Below are positions 1 to 9,413 of a DNA stretch of 64,000 nt, piece after piece. Where the stretch lies: positions 145,822-209,821 of the forward strand of contig NZ_FNQZ01000006.1 of assembly GCF_900107545.1 (NCBI RefSeq), written 5' to 3'. The DNA comes from Pseudobutyrivibrio sp. ACV-2. Lineage in GTDB: Bacteria; Bacillota; Clostridia; Lachnospirales; Lachnospiraceae. Position numbers and translations under genes: made by a program. The stretch's first letter is position 1. Every line of letters begins with the position of its first letter. The notes under the pieces were generated by a model. It had not been told where the DNA came from. It worked only from the letters and a program-made list of their open reading frames with translations, and made no database searches.

Positions 1-614
1 GAATGCTTGCCGTAGATGAAAAGGGACATCTTATTGATGGTGACCAGATTATGGCTATCTGTGCTAAGCACATGAAGGACAAGGGAACACTAAAGAAAAA
101 TACCTGCGTAGTTACTGTAATGACAAACCTTGGTTTCACATTAATGGCTAAAGAACAGGGCATCAATGTTGAAGCTACTAAGGTCGGCGATAGATATGTA
201 TTAGAGAACATGCTTGCAAATGGCTACAACATCGGTGGTGAGCAGAGCGGACATGTTATTTTCTTAGATGATAATACTACTGGAGATGGATTGCTTTCAG
301 CCCTTCACCTACTTCGTGTAATGGTAGAAACTGGCAAATCTCTTTCAGCACTTGCATCAATTATGACAGTCCTTCCACAGGCGCTTGTAAATGCAAAGGT
401 GCCAAACCACAAGAAGGAAAGCTACATGGAGTATCCTGAAATCGCTTCAGCTATTGAAAAGCTGGAGGAGAAGTTTGCAGGAGAGGGAAGAGTACTCATC
501 CGCCCATCAGGTACAGAGCCACTTGTTCGTGTTATGATAGAGGGCAAAAATCAGGAAGAAATCGAAGCCGATGCAAAGGCATTAGCAGAGTTAATTACAA
601 AAACAATTCTTTAG
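1..614 (+). CDS. glmM: Phosphoglucosamine mutase, C-terminal part (5' truncated by window edge)
   Basis: This is the last ~203 residues of a GlmM-type phosphohexomutase, which interconverts glucosamine-6-phosphate and glucosamine-1-phosphate for UDP-GlcNAc and peptidoglycan synthesis. The frame is open to the left edge: bases 1-2 belong to an earlier codon, so the ATG at position 3 is internal. The sugar-binding loop GGEQSGH lies near residue 78 of the fragment. The C-terminal phosphate-binding motif [15 protein letters not shown] lies near residue 166. Both are diagnostic of the alpha-D-phosphohexomutase family, and the wording fits GlmM better than phosphoglucomutase. The catalytic serine domain is upstream of the window. 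GlmM also supplies GlcN-1-P, the substrate expected for the CBS-fused nucleotidyltransferase at 15.6 kb. An HPr gene follows after 21 bases. Confidence 0.93.
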   Translation, partial: MLAVDEKGHLIDGDQIMAICAKHMKDKGTLKKNTCVVTVMTNLGFTLMAKEQGINVEATKVGDRYVLENMLANGYNIGGEQSGHVIFLDDNTTGDGLLSALHLLRVMVETGKSLSALASIMTVLPQALVNAKVPNHKKESYMEYPEIASAIEKLEEKFAGEGRVLIRPSGTEPLVRVMIEGKNQEEIEADAKALAELITKTIL

Positions 615-635
615 AAATAAGGATATAGATATAAT

Positions 636-902
636 ATGGTTTCGCAAAAAGTAATAATTAAAAACGCCATTGGACTGCACTTGCGTCCAGCTGGTTTATT
701 GTGTGAGGTTGCTATGAAATATCAAAGCAAAATCACTTTTTGTACAGATAACAATTACGAGGCAAATGCCAAATCAGTGCTTAGCGTACTTGGTGCCTGC
801 GTAAAGTCTGGAGATGAAATTGAACTATTCTGCGAGGGCGCCGATGAGGTCGAGGCGCTAGCCGAAATCACTACTGCAATAGAATCTGGTCTCGGAGAAT
901 AA
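636..902 (+). CDS. ptsH: HPr family phosphocarrier protein
   Basis: This 88-residue protein has the normal length and layout of HPr, the PTS phosphocarrier. The active-site histidine is His15 in GLHLRPAG, where most HPr proteins have GLHARPA. The regulatory serine region AKSVLSVLG has Ser47, equivalent to Ser46 of Bacillus HPr, the target of HPr kinase. Keeping His15 argues against a Crh-type protein, which lacks it. The start ATG at 636 follows glmM by 21 bases, and no strong Shine-Dalgarno is visible. It may be the general HPr of the cell or a paralogue, because the LRP variant of the active-site motif is less common. Confidence 0.85.
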   Translation: MVSQKVIIKNAIGLHLRPAGLLCEVAMKYQSKITFCTDNNYEANAKSVLSVLGACVKSGDEIELFCEGADEVEALAEITTAIESGLGE

Positions 903-994
903 AACAGCGGATACCCCTCTCAACAGGGTCATTCATACACAAATCGTACTTGTGAAACATGTGTTAGTCAGAGCTTGCTAAAAAAGTGAAAATA

Positions 995-1080
995 GCTTGT
1001 AGTCTACAATGTATCATGCCTCTAAAGCGAGGCATTCCTAGCCGAGTGTAGAGGTATGATACATTGTAGACGTAACAAGC
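995..1080 (+). repeat. Long intergenic hairpin (H0) upstream of leuA
   Basis: The 269-base gap between the HPr gene and leuA holds a 23-bp stem. The left arm is 1002-1024 (begins GTCTACAATGTATCATG) and the right arm is 1049-1071. The single mismatch, G1018 with T1055, is a G-U pair in + strand RNA. Outer segments GCTTGT (995-1000) and ACAAGC (1075-1080) extend the pairing. Inside, GCCTC (1018-1022) can also pair with GAGGC (1028-1032), giving a competing small hairpin. No T run follows, so it is not a standard intrinsic terminator. I see no T-box motif and no run of leucine codons to suggest leucine attenuation. The rest of the gap is A/C-rich and featureless apart from the leuA ribosome site. 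Confidence 0.85.
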
Positions 1081-1171
1081 GAGCCACAACCCAAATTACA
1101 AACACAAAAATAAAGCAAGCCAAAACTTAAAGTGATAATTCACAAGTAAGCTATATTAAGGAGGAAGAACA

Positions 1172-2860
1172 ATGTTGAACTACAAGCGTTACAAAGCCAA
1201 CCCAGTATTACAGTTCCCAGAGCGTACATGGCCTGAGAAGCAAATCACCAAAGCTCCAATTTGGTGCTCAGTAGACCTACGTGACGGTAACCAAGCCCTC
1301 GTCGAGCCAATGAACGTCGACGAAAAAATGGAACTATTCGACCTCCTACTAAAGCTAGGCTTCAAAGAAATAGAAATTGGCTTCCCAGCAGCCAGCCAGA
1401 TTGAATTTGATTTCTTAAGACAGTTAGTAAAAGAAAATAAAATCCCTTCAGATGTAAAGGTGCAGGTGCTTTCTCAGTGTAGAGAAGAGCTTATCGACCG
1501 TACATTTGAGGCAATTCAGGGCATTCCAAATGTCATTTTCCATATTTACAATTCCACATCTACATTACAGCGTGATGTAGTGTTTAATGCTGAAAAAGAC
1601 GAAATTATCGAGATTGCAAAGAAGGGCACTCAGATGGTTAAGGACAGACTTGATCGCTACAATGGTAACCTTCAGCTTGAATACTCACCAGAGTCCTTCA
1701 CAGGAACTGAGGTAGAGTTTGCACTCGATATTTGTACTGCTGTTCAGGACACATGGAATCATGCTACAGATGCTCCTATTATTTTCAATCTTCCTGCAAC
1801 AGTTGAAATGAACACACCAAATGTTTACGCAGATCAAATTGAATGGATGAGCACTCACTTTAAGGATAGAGAAAATATCATCCTTTCTATTCATCCACAT
1901 AACGACCGTGGTACAGGTGTTGCCATTACAGAGCTTGGTCTTTTAGCAGGTGCTGACCGTGTTGAGGGAACACTTCTTGGAAACGGTGAGCGTACAGGAA
2001 ATGTGGATATTCTTACAATCGCATACAACATGTTCTCACAGGGCGTAAACCCTGAGCTTGAGCTTGACGACATCAAAGAAATTGTCGAAGTATGCGAGAG
2101 AGTTACCAAAATGCCAACAGACGCAAGACACCCATATGCAGGTGAGCTTGTGTTTACAGCATTCTCTGGTTCACACCAGGATGCAATAAATAAGGGCGTA
2201 ACTGCAATGCACAATCGCCAGAATATGTATTGGGAGGTTCCATATCTTCCAATCGACCCTGCTGATATCGGCCGTAAGTACGAGCCAGTAGTTCGTATCA
2301 ACAGCCAGTCTGGCAAGGGCGGTGTCGCTTTTGTTATGGACACAGTTTATGGCTACAAGCTTCCAAAGAAGATGCAGCGTGAATTCGCAGATGTTGTTCA
2401 GTACATCTCTGAGAAACAGGGTGGCGAAGTTACACCACAGCGCATCATGGAGGCATTCAAGTCACAGTACTTGGAGAACAAAGAGCCACTTACACTTGAG
2501 TACGTGGTTATCAAGGATGACAAGGATACAGACGACACAGTTGCTGTTCTTGACTTCAGCTATCATGGAGAAAAATTCCATTCAGAAGCAGAAGGAAATG
2601 GTCCTATTGATGCAGTTAAGCTTGCTATCAAGCAGTGCATACCAGAGCTTGATTTTACACTTATCGATTACACCGAGCATACACTTGCTCAGTCGCAGGG
2701 CTCAGGTGCAAAGGCTGCAGCCTATATCGAAATGCGCGATGAGCGTCACGGCAACACAACCTTTGGTGTTGGCGTAAGCTCAAACATCACACGAGCATCT
2801 ATCCGCAGTTTATTCTCTGCGTATAATAGATTAATTGCGAAAGCAAAAGATTATGTTTAA
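1172..2860 (+). CDS. leuA: 2-isopropylmalate synthase (long form)
   Basis: This is the first committed enzyme of leucine synthesis, condensing acetyl-CoA with 2-oxoisovalerate. The 562 residues match the longer LeuA subfamily, whose N-terminus resembles WPEKQITKAPIWCSVDLRDGNQAL. The DRE-TIM metallolyase signature is at SVDLRDG (D35, R37, D38). The metal-binding HPHND is at H241/H243/N244. A C-terminal regulatory LeuA-dimer domain covers roughly residues 430-555. An excellent AAGGAGG lies just before the ATG at 1172. A long hairpin sits about 90 bases upstream and could act in the leader. The rfbB gene follows only 15 bases later with its own AAGGAG, so the two are probably co-transcribed although functionally unrelated. 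Confidence 0.95.
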   Translation: MLNYKRYKANPVLQFPERTWPEKQITKAPIWCSVDLRDGNQALVEPMNVDEKMELFDLLLKLGFKEIEIGFPAASQIEFDFLRQLVKENKIPSDVKVQVLSQCREELIDRTFEAIQGIPNVIFHIYNSTSTLQRDVVFNAEKDEIIEIAKKGTQMVKDRLDRYNGNLQLEYSPESFTGTEVEFALDICTAVQDTWNHATDAPIIFNLPATVEMNTPNVYADQIEWMSTHFKDRENIILSIHPHNDRGTGVAITELGLLAGADRVEGTLLGNGERTGNVDILTIAYNMFSQGVNPELELDDIKEIVEVCERVTKMPTDARHPYAGELVFTAFSGSHQDAINKGVTAMHNRQNMYWEVPYLPIDPADIGRKYEPVVRINSQSGKGGVAFVMDTVYGYKLPKKMQREFADVVQYISEKQGGEVTPQRIMEAFKSQYLENKEPLTLEYVVIKDDKDTDDTVAVLDFSYHGEKFHSEAEGNGPIDAVKLAIKQCIPELDFTLIDYTEHTLAQSQGSGAKAAAYIEMRDERHGNTTFGVGVSSNITRASIRSLFSAYNRLIAKAKDYV

Positions 2861-2875
2861 TTTAAGGAGAAAAAA

Positions 2876-3961
2876 ATGAGAACTTATTTAGTAACAGGTG
2901 GAGCAGGTTTCATCGGTTCAAACTACATTCACTACATGTTTAAGAAATATGACAACGAAATCAGAATTATCAATGTTGATAAGCTTACATACGCTGGTAA
3001 CCTTGAGAACCTTAAGGATATCGAGAACCGCGACAACTACACATTTGTAAAGGCTGACATTTGTGATAAGGAAGCAATCAGCAAGATTTTCGCTGAAAAT
3101 GATATCGACAGAGTAGTTCACTTTGCTGCAGAGTCACACGTAGACCGTTCAATCAAGAACCCAGAAGTATTCGTACAGACAAACGTACTTGGTACTGCTG
3201 TAATGCTTAACTGTGCAAAGGCTGCATGGGAGCTCCCTGACGGCACATTCAAGGAAGGCAAGAAGTTCCTTCACGTATCTACAGACGAAGTTTACGGATC
3301 ACTTCCAGATGATGACAACGCATTCTTCTATGAGACATCACCATACGATCCACACTCACCATACTCAGCATCAAAGGCTTCATCTGACATGCTTGTAAAG
3401 GCTTACATGGATACATATAAGTTCCCAGCAAACATTACAAACTGCTCAAATAACTACGGCCCTTACCAGTTCCCAGAAAAGCTCATTCCACTTATCATCA
3501 ACAATGCTCTTCAGGGCAAAGACCTTCCAGTTTATGGTGATGGTAAGAATGTCCGTGATTGGTTATTCGTAGAAGACCACGCTAAGGGAATCGATATGGT
3601 TCAGGAGCAGGGTAAGCTCTTCGAGACTTACAACATCGGTGGACACAACGAAAAGCAGAACATCCAGATTATCCACATCATCCTTGATACACTTCAGGAG
3701 ATGCTTCCAGACGGTGATCCACGTAAGGAACTTGTTTCAGAGAACCTTATCAAATACGTTACAGACCGTAAGGGTCATGACAGACGTTACGCTATTGCCC
3801 CAGACAAAATCAAGGCTGAGGTAGGCTGGTATCCAGAGACATGCTTCGAGGAAGGCATCAAGAAGACAATCGCTTGGTTCTTCGAGCACGAAGATTGGAT
3901 GAAGAATGTAACATCTGGTGATTATCAGAAGTATTACACAGATATGTATTCTAATAAGTAG
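2876..3961 (+). CDS. rfbB: dTDP-glucose 4,6-dehydratase
   Basis: This extended short-chain dehydrogenase converts dTDP-glucose to dTDP-4-keto-6-deoxyglucose, the entry to rhamnose, Fuc4NAc and other 6-deoxysugars. Visible motifs are the NAD-binding TGGAGFIGSN at residues 7-16, STDEVYG carrying the Asp-Glu catalytic pair, the YSASK Tyr-Lys catalytic motif, and NNYGPYQFPEKLIPL typical of RfbB. The 361-residue length is normal. Start ATG 2876 follows AAGGAGAAAAAA. No rfbA, rfbC or rfbD is in the window. The obvious user of its product here is the WecE-type aminotransferase at 62.0 kb, nearly 60 kb downstream. Confidence 0.95.
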   Translation: MRTYLVTGGAGFIGSNYIHYMFKKYDNEIRIINVDKLTYAGNLENLKDIENRDNYTFVKADICDKEAISKIFAENDIDRVVHFAAESHVDRSIKNPEVFVQTNVLGTAVMLNCAKAAWELPDGTFKEGKKFLHVSTDEVYGSLPDDDNAFFYETSPYDPHSPYSASKASSDMLVKAYMDTYKFPANITNCSNNYGPYQFPEKLIPLIINNALQGKDLPVYGDGKNVRDWLFVEDHAKGIDMVQEQGKLFETYNIGGHNEKQNIQIIHIILDTLQEMLPDGDPRKELVSENLIKYVTDRKGHDRRYAIAPDKIKAEVGWYPETCFEEGIKKTIAWFFEHEDWMKNVTSGDYQKYYTDMYSNK

Positions 3962-4003
3962 AATACATAATTAAGAGACTAGAAGTTTTGGGAGATGATG
4001 AAA

Positions 4004-6757
4004 ATGAAAGGAATTTTTGGTGGCCTTAAGTTTTTTATAGGCACCCATAAGGCGGTAAGCATTGCCACAGCAAGTGTGGTGGGCGTTGCTGCCCTGGGAG
4101 CAGGAGGCTATGGCATTTACAATGCACTTCAGCCAAAAGATGAGCCACAAGAAGAGGAAATAATTCAGGAAGCGGAGGTAGTGGAAGAAGTTGCCGCTGT
4201 CGAAGATGTATATATTCCTGAGTTTAAAAAAGTAGATATAACCAGCGAATCACTTGAAAAAGATTTGACTATTTATATATCAGATGCTGACGATAATGCA
4301 GTGACAGGTGTGCCATTTCAGGTAAAGCTTATGGAGCCAAAGAAGGCTGAGGCGCTCTCAAGCTACATCGAGGCCATTGATGATATTAATACTCAAATCG
4401 CTGATTTGACTGCGTCATATGATAATCAGGACGTCATCTCCATTCTTAGAGATAGAAACGTTGATGTTGAGATTACAGATGAAAATGGTGAAGTAGTTGA
4501 AACACAACGCGGTGATGTAAAAAGTGATCCACTATACAATCTTTATTTAGACAAAGAGACTGCTATTCAGTCCTTTGCGATGGCTCTTAAGGATGTAGAG
4601 GGTACAGTTTACACAGATGAGGACGAGGATGGTGTTATTGCCGAAAAGGATTTAAATCCTGGCGATTATGTGGCATGTATGTTGTACGATTTAGACGACG
4701 GTCCTCTCTACGATCCTCAGAGCTACCTTACAAAAGTAAACGTAAAGGATAAGGTAGAGTTCAAGGTTCAAAAAGAAATCACAAAGCAGATTAAAAAGGA
4801 CGTTGCTTCAGAAGATCAGCAGCCAAAAGCTGCAGCTCCAGTAGAGGAAGTTCCTAAGGATACAGTTGAGTGGGTTGACTCACGTAAAGAGGAAAACGGC
4901 GGCTCAGCTAAAGGAATCACAGGAGCAGAAATTGTTGCACCAAAGAGCACTGCAAAGGCCAGCAAGGCTACTAAAAAAGATGGCGGCAAAACATCTGTAA
5001 GCCATGAGGTAAAGGTTGCAGCTAAGGAGCATACCATTACTGTAAAGGATGTTTATTGTAATGCTGACGGAACAGTAGATGAAAAGGTAGAAACCAGAGC
5101 TACTGAGAAAAAAGCTGTAGGTGCAGCATATGAATATGCTGGCAAGACTGGTTTAGATGGATATGAGCTTATAACTTTAAGCCCTGTCAAAGGAACAGTA
5201 GCTGATAAGGACATTGAGGTAGTATTCAAGTATAAGAAGACTCAGACCGCTGCAGAGAAGAAGGTCGAAGAAGAAAAGAAGGCTAAAGAAGAGGCAGAGA
5301 AAAAGGCCAAGGAAGAAGCAGACAAGAAAGCAAAAGAAGAAGCTGATAAGAAGGCCCAAGAAGAGACAGACAAGAAAGCAAAAGAAGAGGCTGACAAAAA
5401 GGCTCAGGAAGAAGCAGATAAAAAAGCAAAAGAAGATGCAAAAAATGAGTCAAAAGAAGAGAGTAAGCCTCAGGAAGAAAATAAACCTCAAGAAGAAAAA
5501 ACTGCAGAGCCACAACCTCAAACAGATGAGCCTCAAGCAGCACCTTCTGAAGAAAAAACTAATGATAGTTCTAAAGCGCGTGTAAACGGTTCGCGCCCAC
5601 TTGCGATTGCACTTAACACACCTAACAGATTTTTTGCTTCAAAAATCCGCAAGGTAGCTGCAGTTGCAACAAATAATTCAAAAGTAGAAACAGCTACTCT
5701 TGATATGACTTTTTCAGCAGGGACATTTACAGTTAAAGCTTCAGCTAATGTAGGTTCAGTAAAGATCAACGGAACTGATATTGCCATGACAAACGGCAAG
5801 GGAACCTGCACAATACCACAGGATGGTGACTATACTTTGACAGGTATAGCAACATTCTCAGATGGAGCTACAGATAATAGCTTAACTGTTACATATACTG
5901 TTACTGGTATGGGTTCAAGCTCGACAGAGAGATTAAAAGACAAGGAAGGTCATGAACTATTTCTTGATGAAGGCTTAACAAAGCCTGCAACAGTAGCCGA
6001 TTATGCCAAGGACAAAACTTTCTACTACAAGAGTGCGTCATACAGATATTTTGGATGGCAGTCAATCGATGGTGCAACATATTTCTTCGATAAAAATGGA
6101 AATAAGATTACAGGCACTCAGACAATCCAGGGTGTTAAGTATGATTTCGGTCCAGACGGAGCTCTTTTAGTAAAGGGTAACGGTATCGATGTTTCAAAAT
6201 ATCAGGGTAACATAGATTGGAACCAGGCTAAATCAGCAGTTAGCTTTGCTATCATTCGTTGTGGATATAGAGGACAGAATGATGGACAGCTTCACGAAGA
6301 CCCATATTTCTACCAGAATATGAAGGGTGCCAAGGCTGCAGGTGTTGCAACTGGTGTATATATCTTCTCAAGAGCCCTAAATGAAGCAGAGGCAGTTCAG
6401 GAAGCGTCGATGGCAGTAGCCATGGCTCAAAAAGCCGGAGGTTGTGCATATCCTATCTATATTGATATGGAGGATACAACAAGAGGTCAAAGTAAGCTTA
6501 CTAATGCTGAGCGTACAGCTATCGTAAATGCTTTTGTTGCTACAGTACAATCATCTGGATATAAGGCAGGTCTATACTGCAGCAAGAATTGGATGACATC
6601 AAAGATGGATGCAGGTTCAATTTCTTGCCACGTATGGATTGCTCAATACAATACAAAATGTACATATGGTGGAAAATATACTATGTGGCAGTATTCAAGT
6701 ACAGGTTCTGTTCCTGGAATTAAGGGCCGCGTAGATATGAACAGATCATATTTCTAA
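4004..6757 (+). CDS. Membrane-anchored wall protein with GH25 lysozyme domain
   Basis: This is a surface muramidase-like protein of about 917 residues. The layout is: an N-terminal hydrophobic anchor at about residues 15-40 (KAVSIATASVVGVAALGAGG); an acidic extracellular region; a MucBP/InlB-like segment at about 345-410; a charged repeat region of KAKEEADKK units at about 412-490; a Pro/Glu-rich linker; choline-binding-like wall repeats (FGWQSIDGATYFFDKNG) at about 645-725; and a C-terminal GH25 domain from GNGIDVSKYQG. The GH25 catalytic Asp-x-Glu is in IYIDMEDTT near residue 820. GGGAG at 3990-3994 sits 9 bases before ATG 4004. In-frame ATGs at 3995 and 3998 are possible starts, 3995 having only AGAAG upstream. 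It probably trims or binds peptidoglycan where the polymer is attached. Confidence 0.88.
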   Translation: MKGIFGGLKFFIGTHKAVSIATASVVGVAALGAGGYGIYNALQPKDEPQEEEIIQEAEVVEEVAAVEDVYIPEFKKVDITSESLEKDLTIYISDADDNAVTGVPFQVKLMEPKKAEALSSYIEAIDDINTQIADLTASYDNQDVISILRDRNVDVEITDENGEVVETQRGDVKSDPLYNLYLDKETAIQSFAMALKDVEGTVYTDEDEDGVIAEKDLNPGDYVACMLYDLDDGPLYDPQSYLTKVNVKDKVEFKVQKEITKQIKKDVASEDQQPKAAAPVEEVPKDTVEWVDSRKEENGGSAKGITGAEIVAPKSTAKASKATKKDGGKTSVSHEVKVAAKEHTITVKDVYCNADGTVDEKVETRATEKKAVGAAYEYAGKTGLDGYELITLSPVKGTVADKDIEVVFKYKKTQTAAEKKVEEEKKAKEEAEKKAKEEADKKAKEEADKKAQEETDKKAKEEADKKAQEEADKKAKEDAKNESKEESKPQEENKPQEEKTAEPQPQTDEPQAAPSEEKTNDSSKARVNGSRPLAIALNTPNRFFASKIRKVAAVATNNSKVETATLDMTFSAGTFTVKASANVGSVKINGTDIAMTNGKGTCTIPQDGDYTLTGIATFSDGATDNSLTVTYTVTGMGSSSTERLKDKEGHELFLDEGLTKPATVADYAKDKTFYYKSASYRYFGWQSIDGATYFFDKNGNKITGTQTIQGVKYDFGPDGALLVKGNGIDVSKYQGNIDWNQAKSAVSFAIIRCGYRGQNDGQLHEDPYFYQNMKGAKAAGVATGVYIFSRALNEAEAVQEASMAVAMAQKAGGCAYPIYIDMEDTTRGQSKLTNAERTAIVNAFVATVQSSGYKAGLYCSKNWMTSKMDAGSISCHVWIAQYNTKCTYGGKYTMWQYSSTGSVPGIKGRVDMNRSYF

Positions 6758-6776
6758 ATAATTAATATAGGTTGCT

Positions 6777-8162
6777 ATGAATAATTCAAGAAGTAATAAC
6801 GTTGAAACTGAAAAGAAGATATTTCGTTTTGTAAGCTGCGCAGTGCTGGTTGCTGTTTTGACCGCACTGTTCGCAGTTATGTGGTACTTTAGACTGCAGA
6901 TGCTTATGGAAAGAAGATTCCTTGGCCTTGGTAACTATCTGATGGTGGGACTTTATGCAGTTCTTACGATTTTGGTCATCAATACCTTTAAAGGCTTTAG
7001 TATCGGAAGTGGTCGTATTTCCATACTTACCATGTCCCAGGCTATCGCTATGGGAATCGTAAATGCTTTGGAATATGTAATTGTTATATTGATGGCACGT
7101 ATCAAAGTGCTTATGTGGATTACATTAGCCTACATCATAGTTCTTATTTTAGTGGACTGTGTTGCAGTACTTGCAGTTACATATATCTGTACAAAGGTTT
7201 ATCGAATGGTATTCCCACCATTTACTATTTTAAATATTTATGGTGAATACCAAAATGATTTGGTTGTCAAGATGAACAGGCGTGCAGACAAATATAGTAT
7301 CACAGGCGAAATGAGCTGCAATGAACCTCTTGAAAAAATCACAAAAGAACTGGAAAACTACGATGCAGTTCTGATAAATGATGTTCCGGCAGAAATCAGA
7401 AACGATATTGTAAAGGCTTGTTTTGCCACAGGTAAGCGAGTTTATTTCACACCAAAAATTTCGGATATTATTATAAAGGGTTCTGAAGAGGTCAATCTTT
7501 TTGACACACCTTTGTATTTGTGTAAGAATGTTGGAATGGATGCCATTTCAGCAGCAATTAAGAGAGTTGGAGATATTTTGATTTCTGGTATTGGTATCAT
7601 TCTTACATCTCCAATTATGCTTGTTACAGCTATACTTATCCACAGTTATGACGGTGGCCCTGTATTTTATAAACAGACCCGTTGTACTATCGGTGGAAAA
7701 GAGTACAAAATCATGAAATTCAGGTCAATGATTACTGATGCGGAAAAGGATGGTAAAGCCAGACTTGCCAGCGTCAATGATGACAGAATTACACCTATTG
7801 GACATTTTATTAGAGCTACCAGAATCGACGAGATTCCTCAGTTCTTCAATATTTTCAAGGGTGAAATGTCAGTAGTTGGCCCTCGTCCAGAGCGCCCGGA
7901 AATCATTGCTGAATATATAAAAGAGGTTCCAGAGTTTGCTTTCCGTACCCATGTAAAGGCAGGGCTTACAGGCTATGCCCAGGTTTATGGAAAATACAAC
8001 ACAACCTCATATGACAAGCTGAAGCTTGACATGATTTATTGTGAAAAATGTTCAGTACTACTTGATATTCAATTAATATTGATGACTCTGAGAGTCATCT
8101 TTACAAAAGATGCCACAGAGGGTGTGGCTGAGGGAGAGACTAACGCTAATGTCGGCAAGTAA
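6777..8162 (+). CDS. Initiating polyprenyl-phosphate sugar-1-phosphate transferase
   Basis: This 461-residue polytopic enzyme of the bacterial sugar transferase family would start repeat-unit assembly by moving a sugar-1-phosphate onto undecaprenyl phosphate. There are about four N-terminal membrane helices (residues 15-145), a central soluble CoA-binding-like region, and a re-entrant helix near residue 265. The C-terminal catalytic domain has the family signature: DGGPVFYKQTR, KFRSM, RIDEIPQFFNIFKGEMSVVGPRPERPE and the terminal GLTGYAQVYGKYNT. It is a clear paralogue of the enzyme at 34464-35828, which argues for two initiation reactions in the locus. The sugar preference cannot be read from sequence. 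It overlaps the next gene by 14 bases. Confidence 0.92.
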   Translation: MNNSRSNNVETEKKIFRFVSCAVLVAVLTALFAVMWYFRLQMLMERRFLGLGNYLMVGLYAVLTILVINTFKGFSIGSGRISILTMSQAIAMGIVNALEYVIVILMARIKVLMWITLAYIIVLILVDCVAVLAVTYICTKVYRMVFPPFTILNIYGEYQNDLVVKMNRRADKYSITGEMSCNEPLEKITKELENYDAVLINDVPAEIRNDIVKACFATGKRVYFTPKISDIIIKGSEEVNLFDTPLYLCKNVGMDAISAAIKRVGDILISGIGIILTSPIMLVTAILIHSYDGGPVFYKQTRCTIGGKEYKIMKFRSMITDAEKDGKARLASVNDDRITPIGHFIRATRIDEIPQFFNIFKGEMSVVGPRPERPEIIAEYIKEVPEFAFRTHVKAGLTGYAQVYGKYNTTSYDKLKLDMIYCEKCSVLLDIQLILMTLRVIFTKDATEGVAEGETNANVGK

Positions 8163-9360
8163 AAAGGCACTCATGCACGCCCATACCGCGTACATGGTAA
8201 CTCAATTTAATATCGACAACATTAAAATACTTCAAGACTTAGGATATGCAGTAGACGTTGCCTGCTGTTGGCAGGACGATGACAGTGCGGTGAGCCCGGA
8301 AGCTCTAGCCGCACGAAGAAAAAAATTAGATGATTTAGGATGCCGGGTAATTGAGACATCCAGTCTCCGAAAGATATTTCATTTTGGAGAGCTTTCAAAA
8401 GCATATAAACTTCTTAAAACAGAGGTAGAGAAAAATAAGTATGAAATAGTTCATACCCAATCCCCTATTGGAGGAGTTGTTTGTCGATTGGCCTGCAGAA
8501 GGGCTAGAAAACTTTATGGGACAAAGGTTATTTACGCAGCTCATGGATTTCACTTTTTCAAGGGAGCCAGTCTTATAAACACTATAATTTTCAAAAATGT
8601 GGAAAAGTGGTGCAGCAAATACACCGATTTGTTGATAACAATCAATAAAGAGGATTACGCCAACGCTCAAAAAATGAAAGCAAAACAGGTGGCATATGTT
8701 CCTGGCGCAGGTGTAGATACACACAAATTTGTTGCAAGCGAAGGTGCAAGACAAAAAATCCGAAAAGAACTTGGAATTGATGATGAAACCATAATTATTT
8801 TATCGGTTGGAGAGCTGATTCCAAGAAAGAATCATACAGAGGTTCTTAGAGCTCTAAAGATGATGAAGGATAATGGCACGCTTCTTGCTGAGGGCAGCGA
8901 TGAACGTGTTCAGCCTAAATACAAAATAAAATATTTAATAGCAGGAAGAGGTAAAATTCAAGCCGAGCTTGAAGAAAACATAGCCCGACTTGGACTTTCT
9001 GACTATGTTCAGATGCTGGGATTTCGTTCAGATGTTGCTGATATTTTTGCAGCTAGCGACATATACGTATTTCCATCACATCAGGAGGGACTTCCAGTTG
9101 CATTGATGGAGGCTATGTCTGTTGGCATGCCGGTGGTTTGCTCAAAGATTCGTGGCAACACTGACCTGATCGAAGAGGGAATTGGAGGATATTTCTTTGA
9201 TTCTCACGATGCGGCAACACTGGTAACAGCGCTTAATAAAGCCCTTTCTGACAATTTAACAAAACGCGAACAAATGGGACAGGCTAACATTGAAGTTATG
9301 AAACAGTTTGACAAAGAAACTGTTAATAAAGTAATGCGAGAACTCTACAGTAAACTTTAG
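8149..9360 (+). CDS. GT4-family glycosyltransferase
   Basis: This 403-residue GT-B retaining glycosyltransferase probably adds a sugar to the lipid-linked intermediate at the inner membrane face. The N-terminal acceptor domain includes HTQSPIGGVVCRLACR and YAAHGFHFFKG. The C-terminal donor domain has VGELIPRKNH and the E-x7-E nucleotide-sugar region SHQEGLPVALMEAMSVGMPVV. I place the start at ATG 8149 (MSASKKALMHAH), preceded by AGGGAGAG. The frame extends upstream to 8110, but that would overlap the preceding catalytic domain further and has no ribosome site. The pairing with an initiating transferase suggests it adds the second sugar. Confidence 0.88.
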   Translation: MSASKKALMHAHTAYMVTQFNIDNIKILQDLGYAVDVACCWQDDDSAVSPEALAARRKKLDDLGCRVIETSSLRKIFHFGELSKAYKLLKTEVEKNKYEIVHTQSPIGGVVCRLACRRARKLYGTKVIYAAHGFHFFKGASLINTIIFKNVEKWCSKYTDLLITINKEDYANAQKMKAKQVAYVPGAGVDTHKFVASEGARQKIRKELGIDDETIIILSVGELIPRKNHTEVLRALKMMKDNGTLLAEGSDERVQPKYKIKYLIAGRGKIQAELEENIARLGLSDYVQMLGFRSDVADIFAASDIYVFPSHQEGLPVALMEAMSVGMPVVCSKIRGNTDLIEEGIGGYFFDSHDAATLVTALNKALSDNLTKREQMGQANIEVMKQFDKETVNKVMRELYSKL

Positions 9361-9369
9361 TTTTAAAGG

Positions 9370-9397
9370 ACAGAATTTGGCAAAAGCTATATTCTGT
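9370..9397 (+). other. Small intergenic hairpin
   Basis: ACAGAAT (9370-9376) pairs with ATTCTGT (9391-9397) across a 14-base loop. It lies in the 53-base gap between two glycosyltransferase genes, and ACTAGGAG with the next start follows directly. No T run follows, so it could be a processing site or mean nothing. Confidence 0.4.
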
Positions 9398-9413
9398 AGA
9401 CTAGGAGTTAATA

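Noticed and set aside
903..1171. T-box or leucine attenuator upstream of leuA
   Set aside because: No T-box core sequence, no run of leucine codons in a short frame, and no T-tailed terminator was seen.
5177..5543. Open minus-strand frames across the KAKEEADKK repeat region
   Set aside because: They are low-complexity antisense by-products of a repetitive coding region with no ribosome site and no plausible product.
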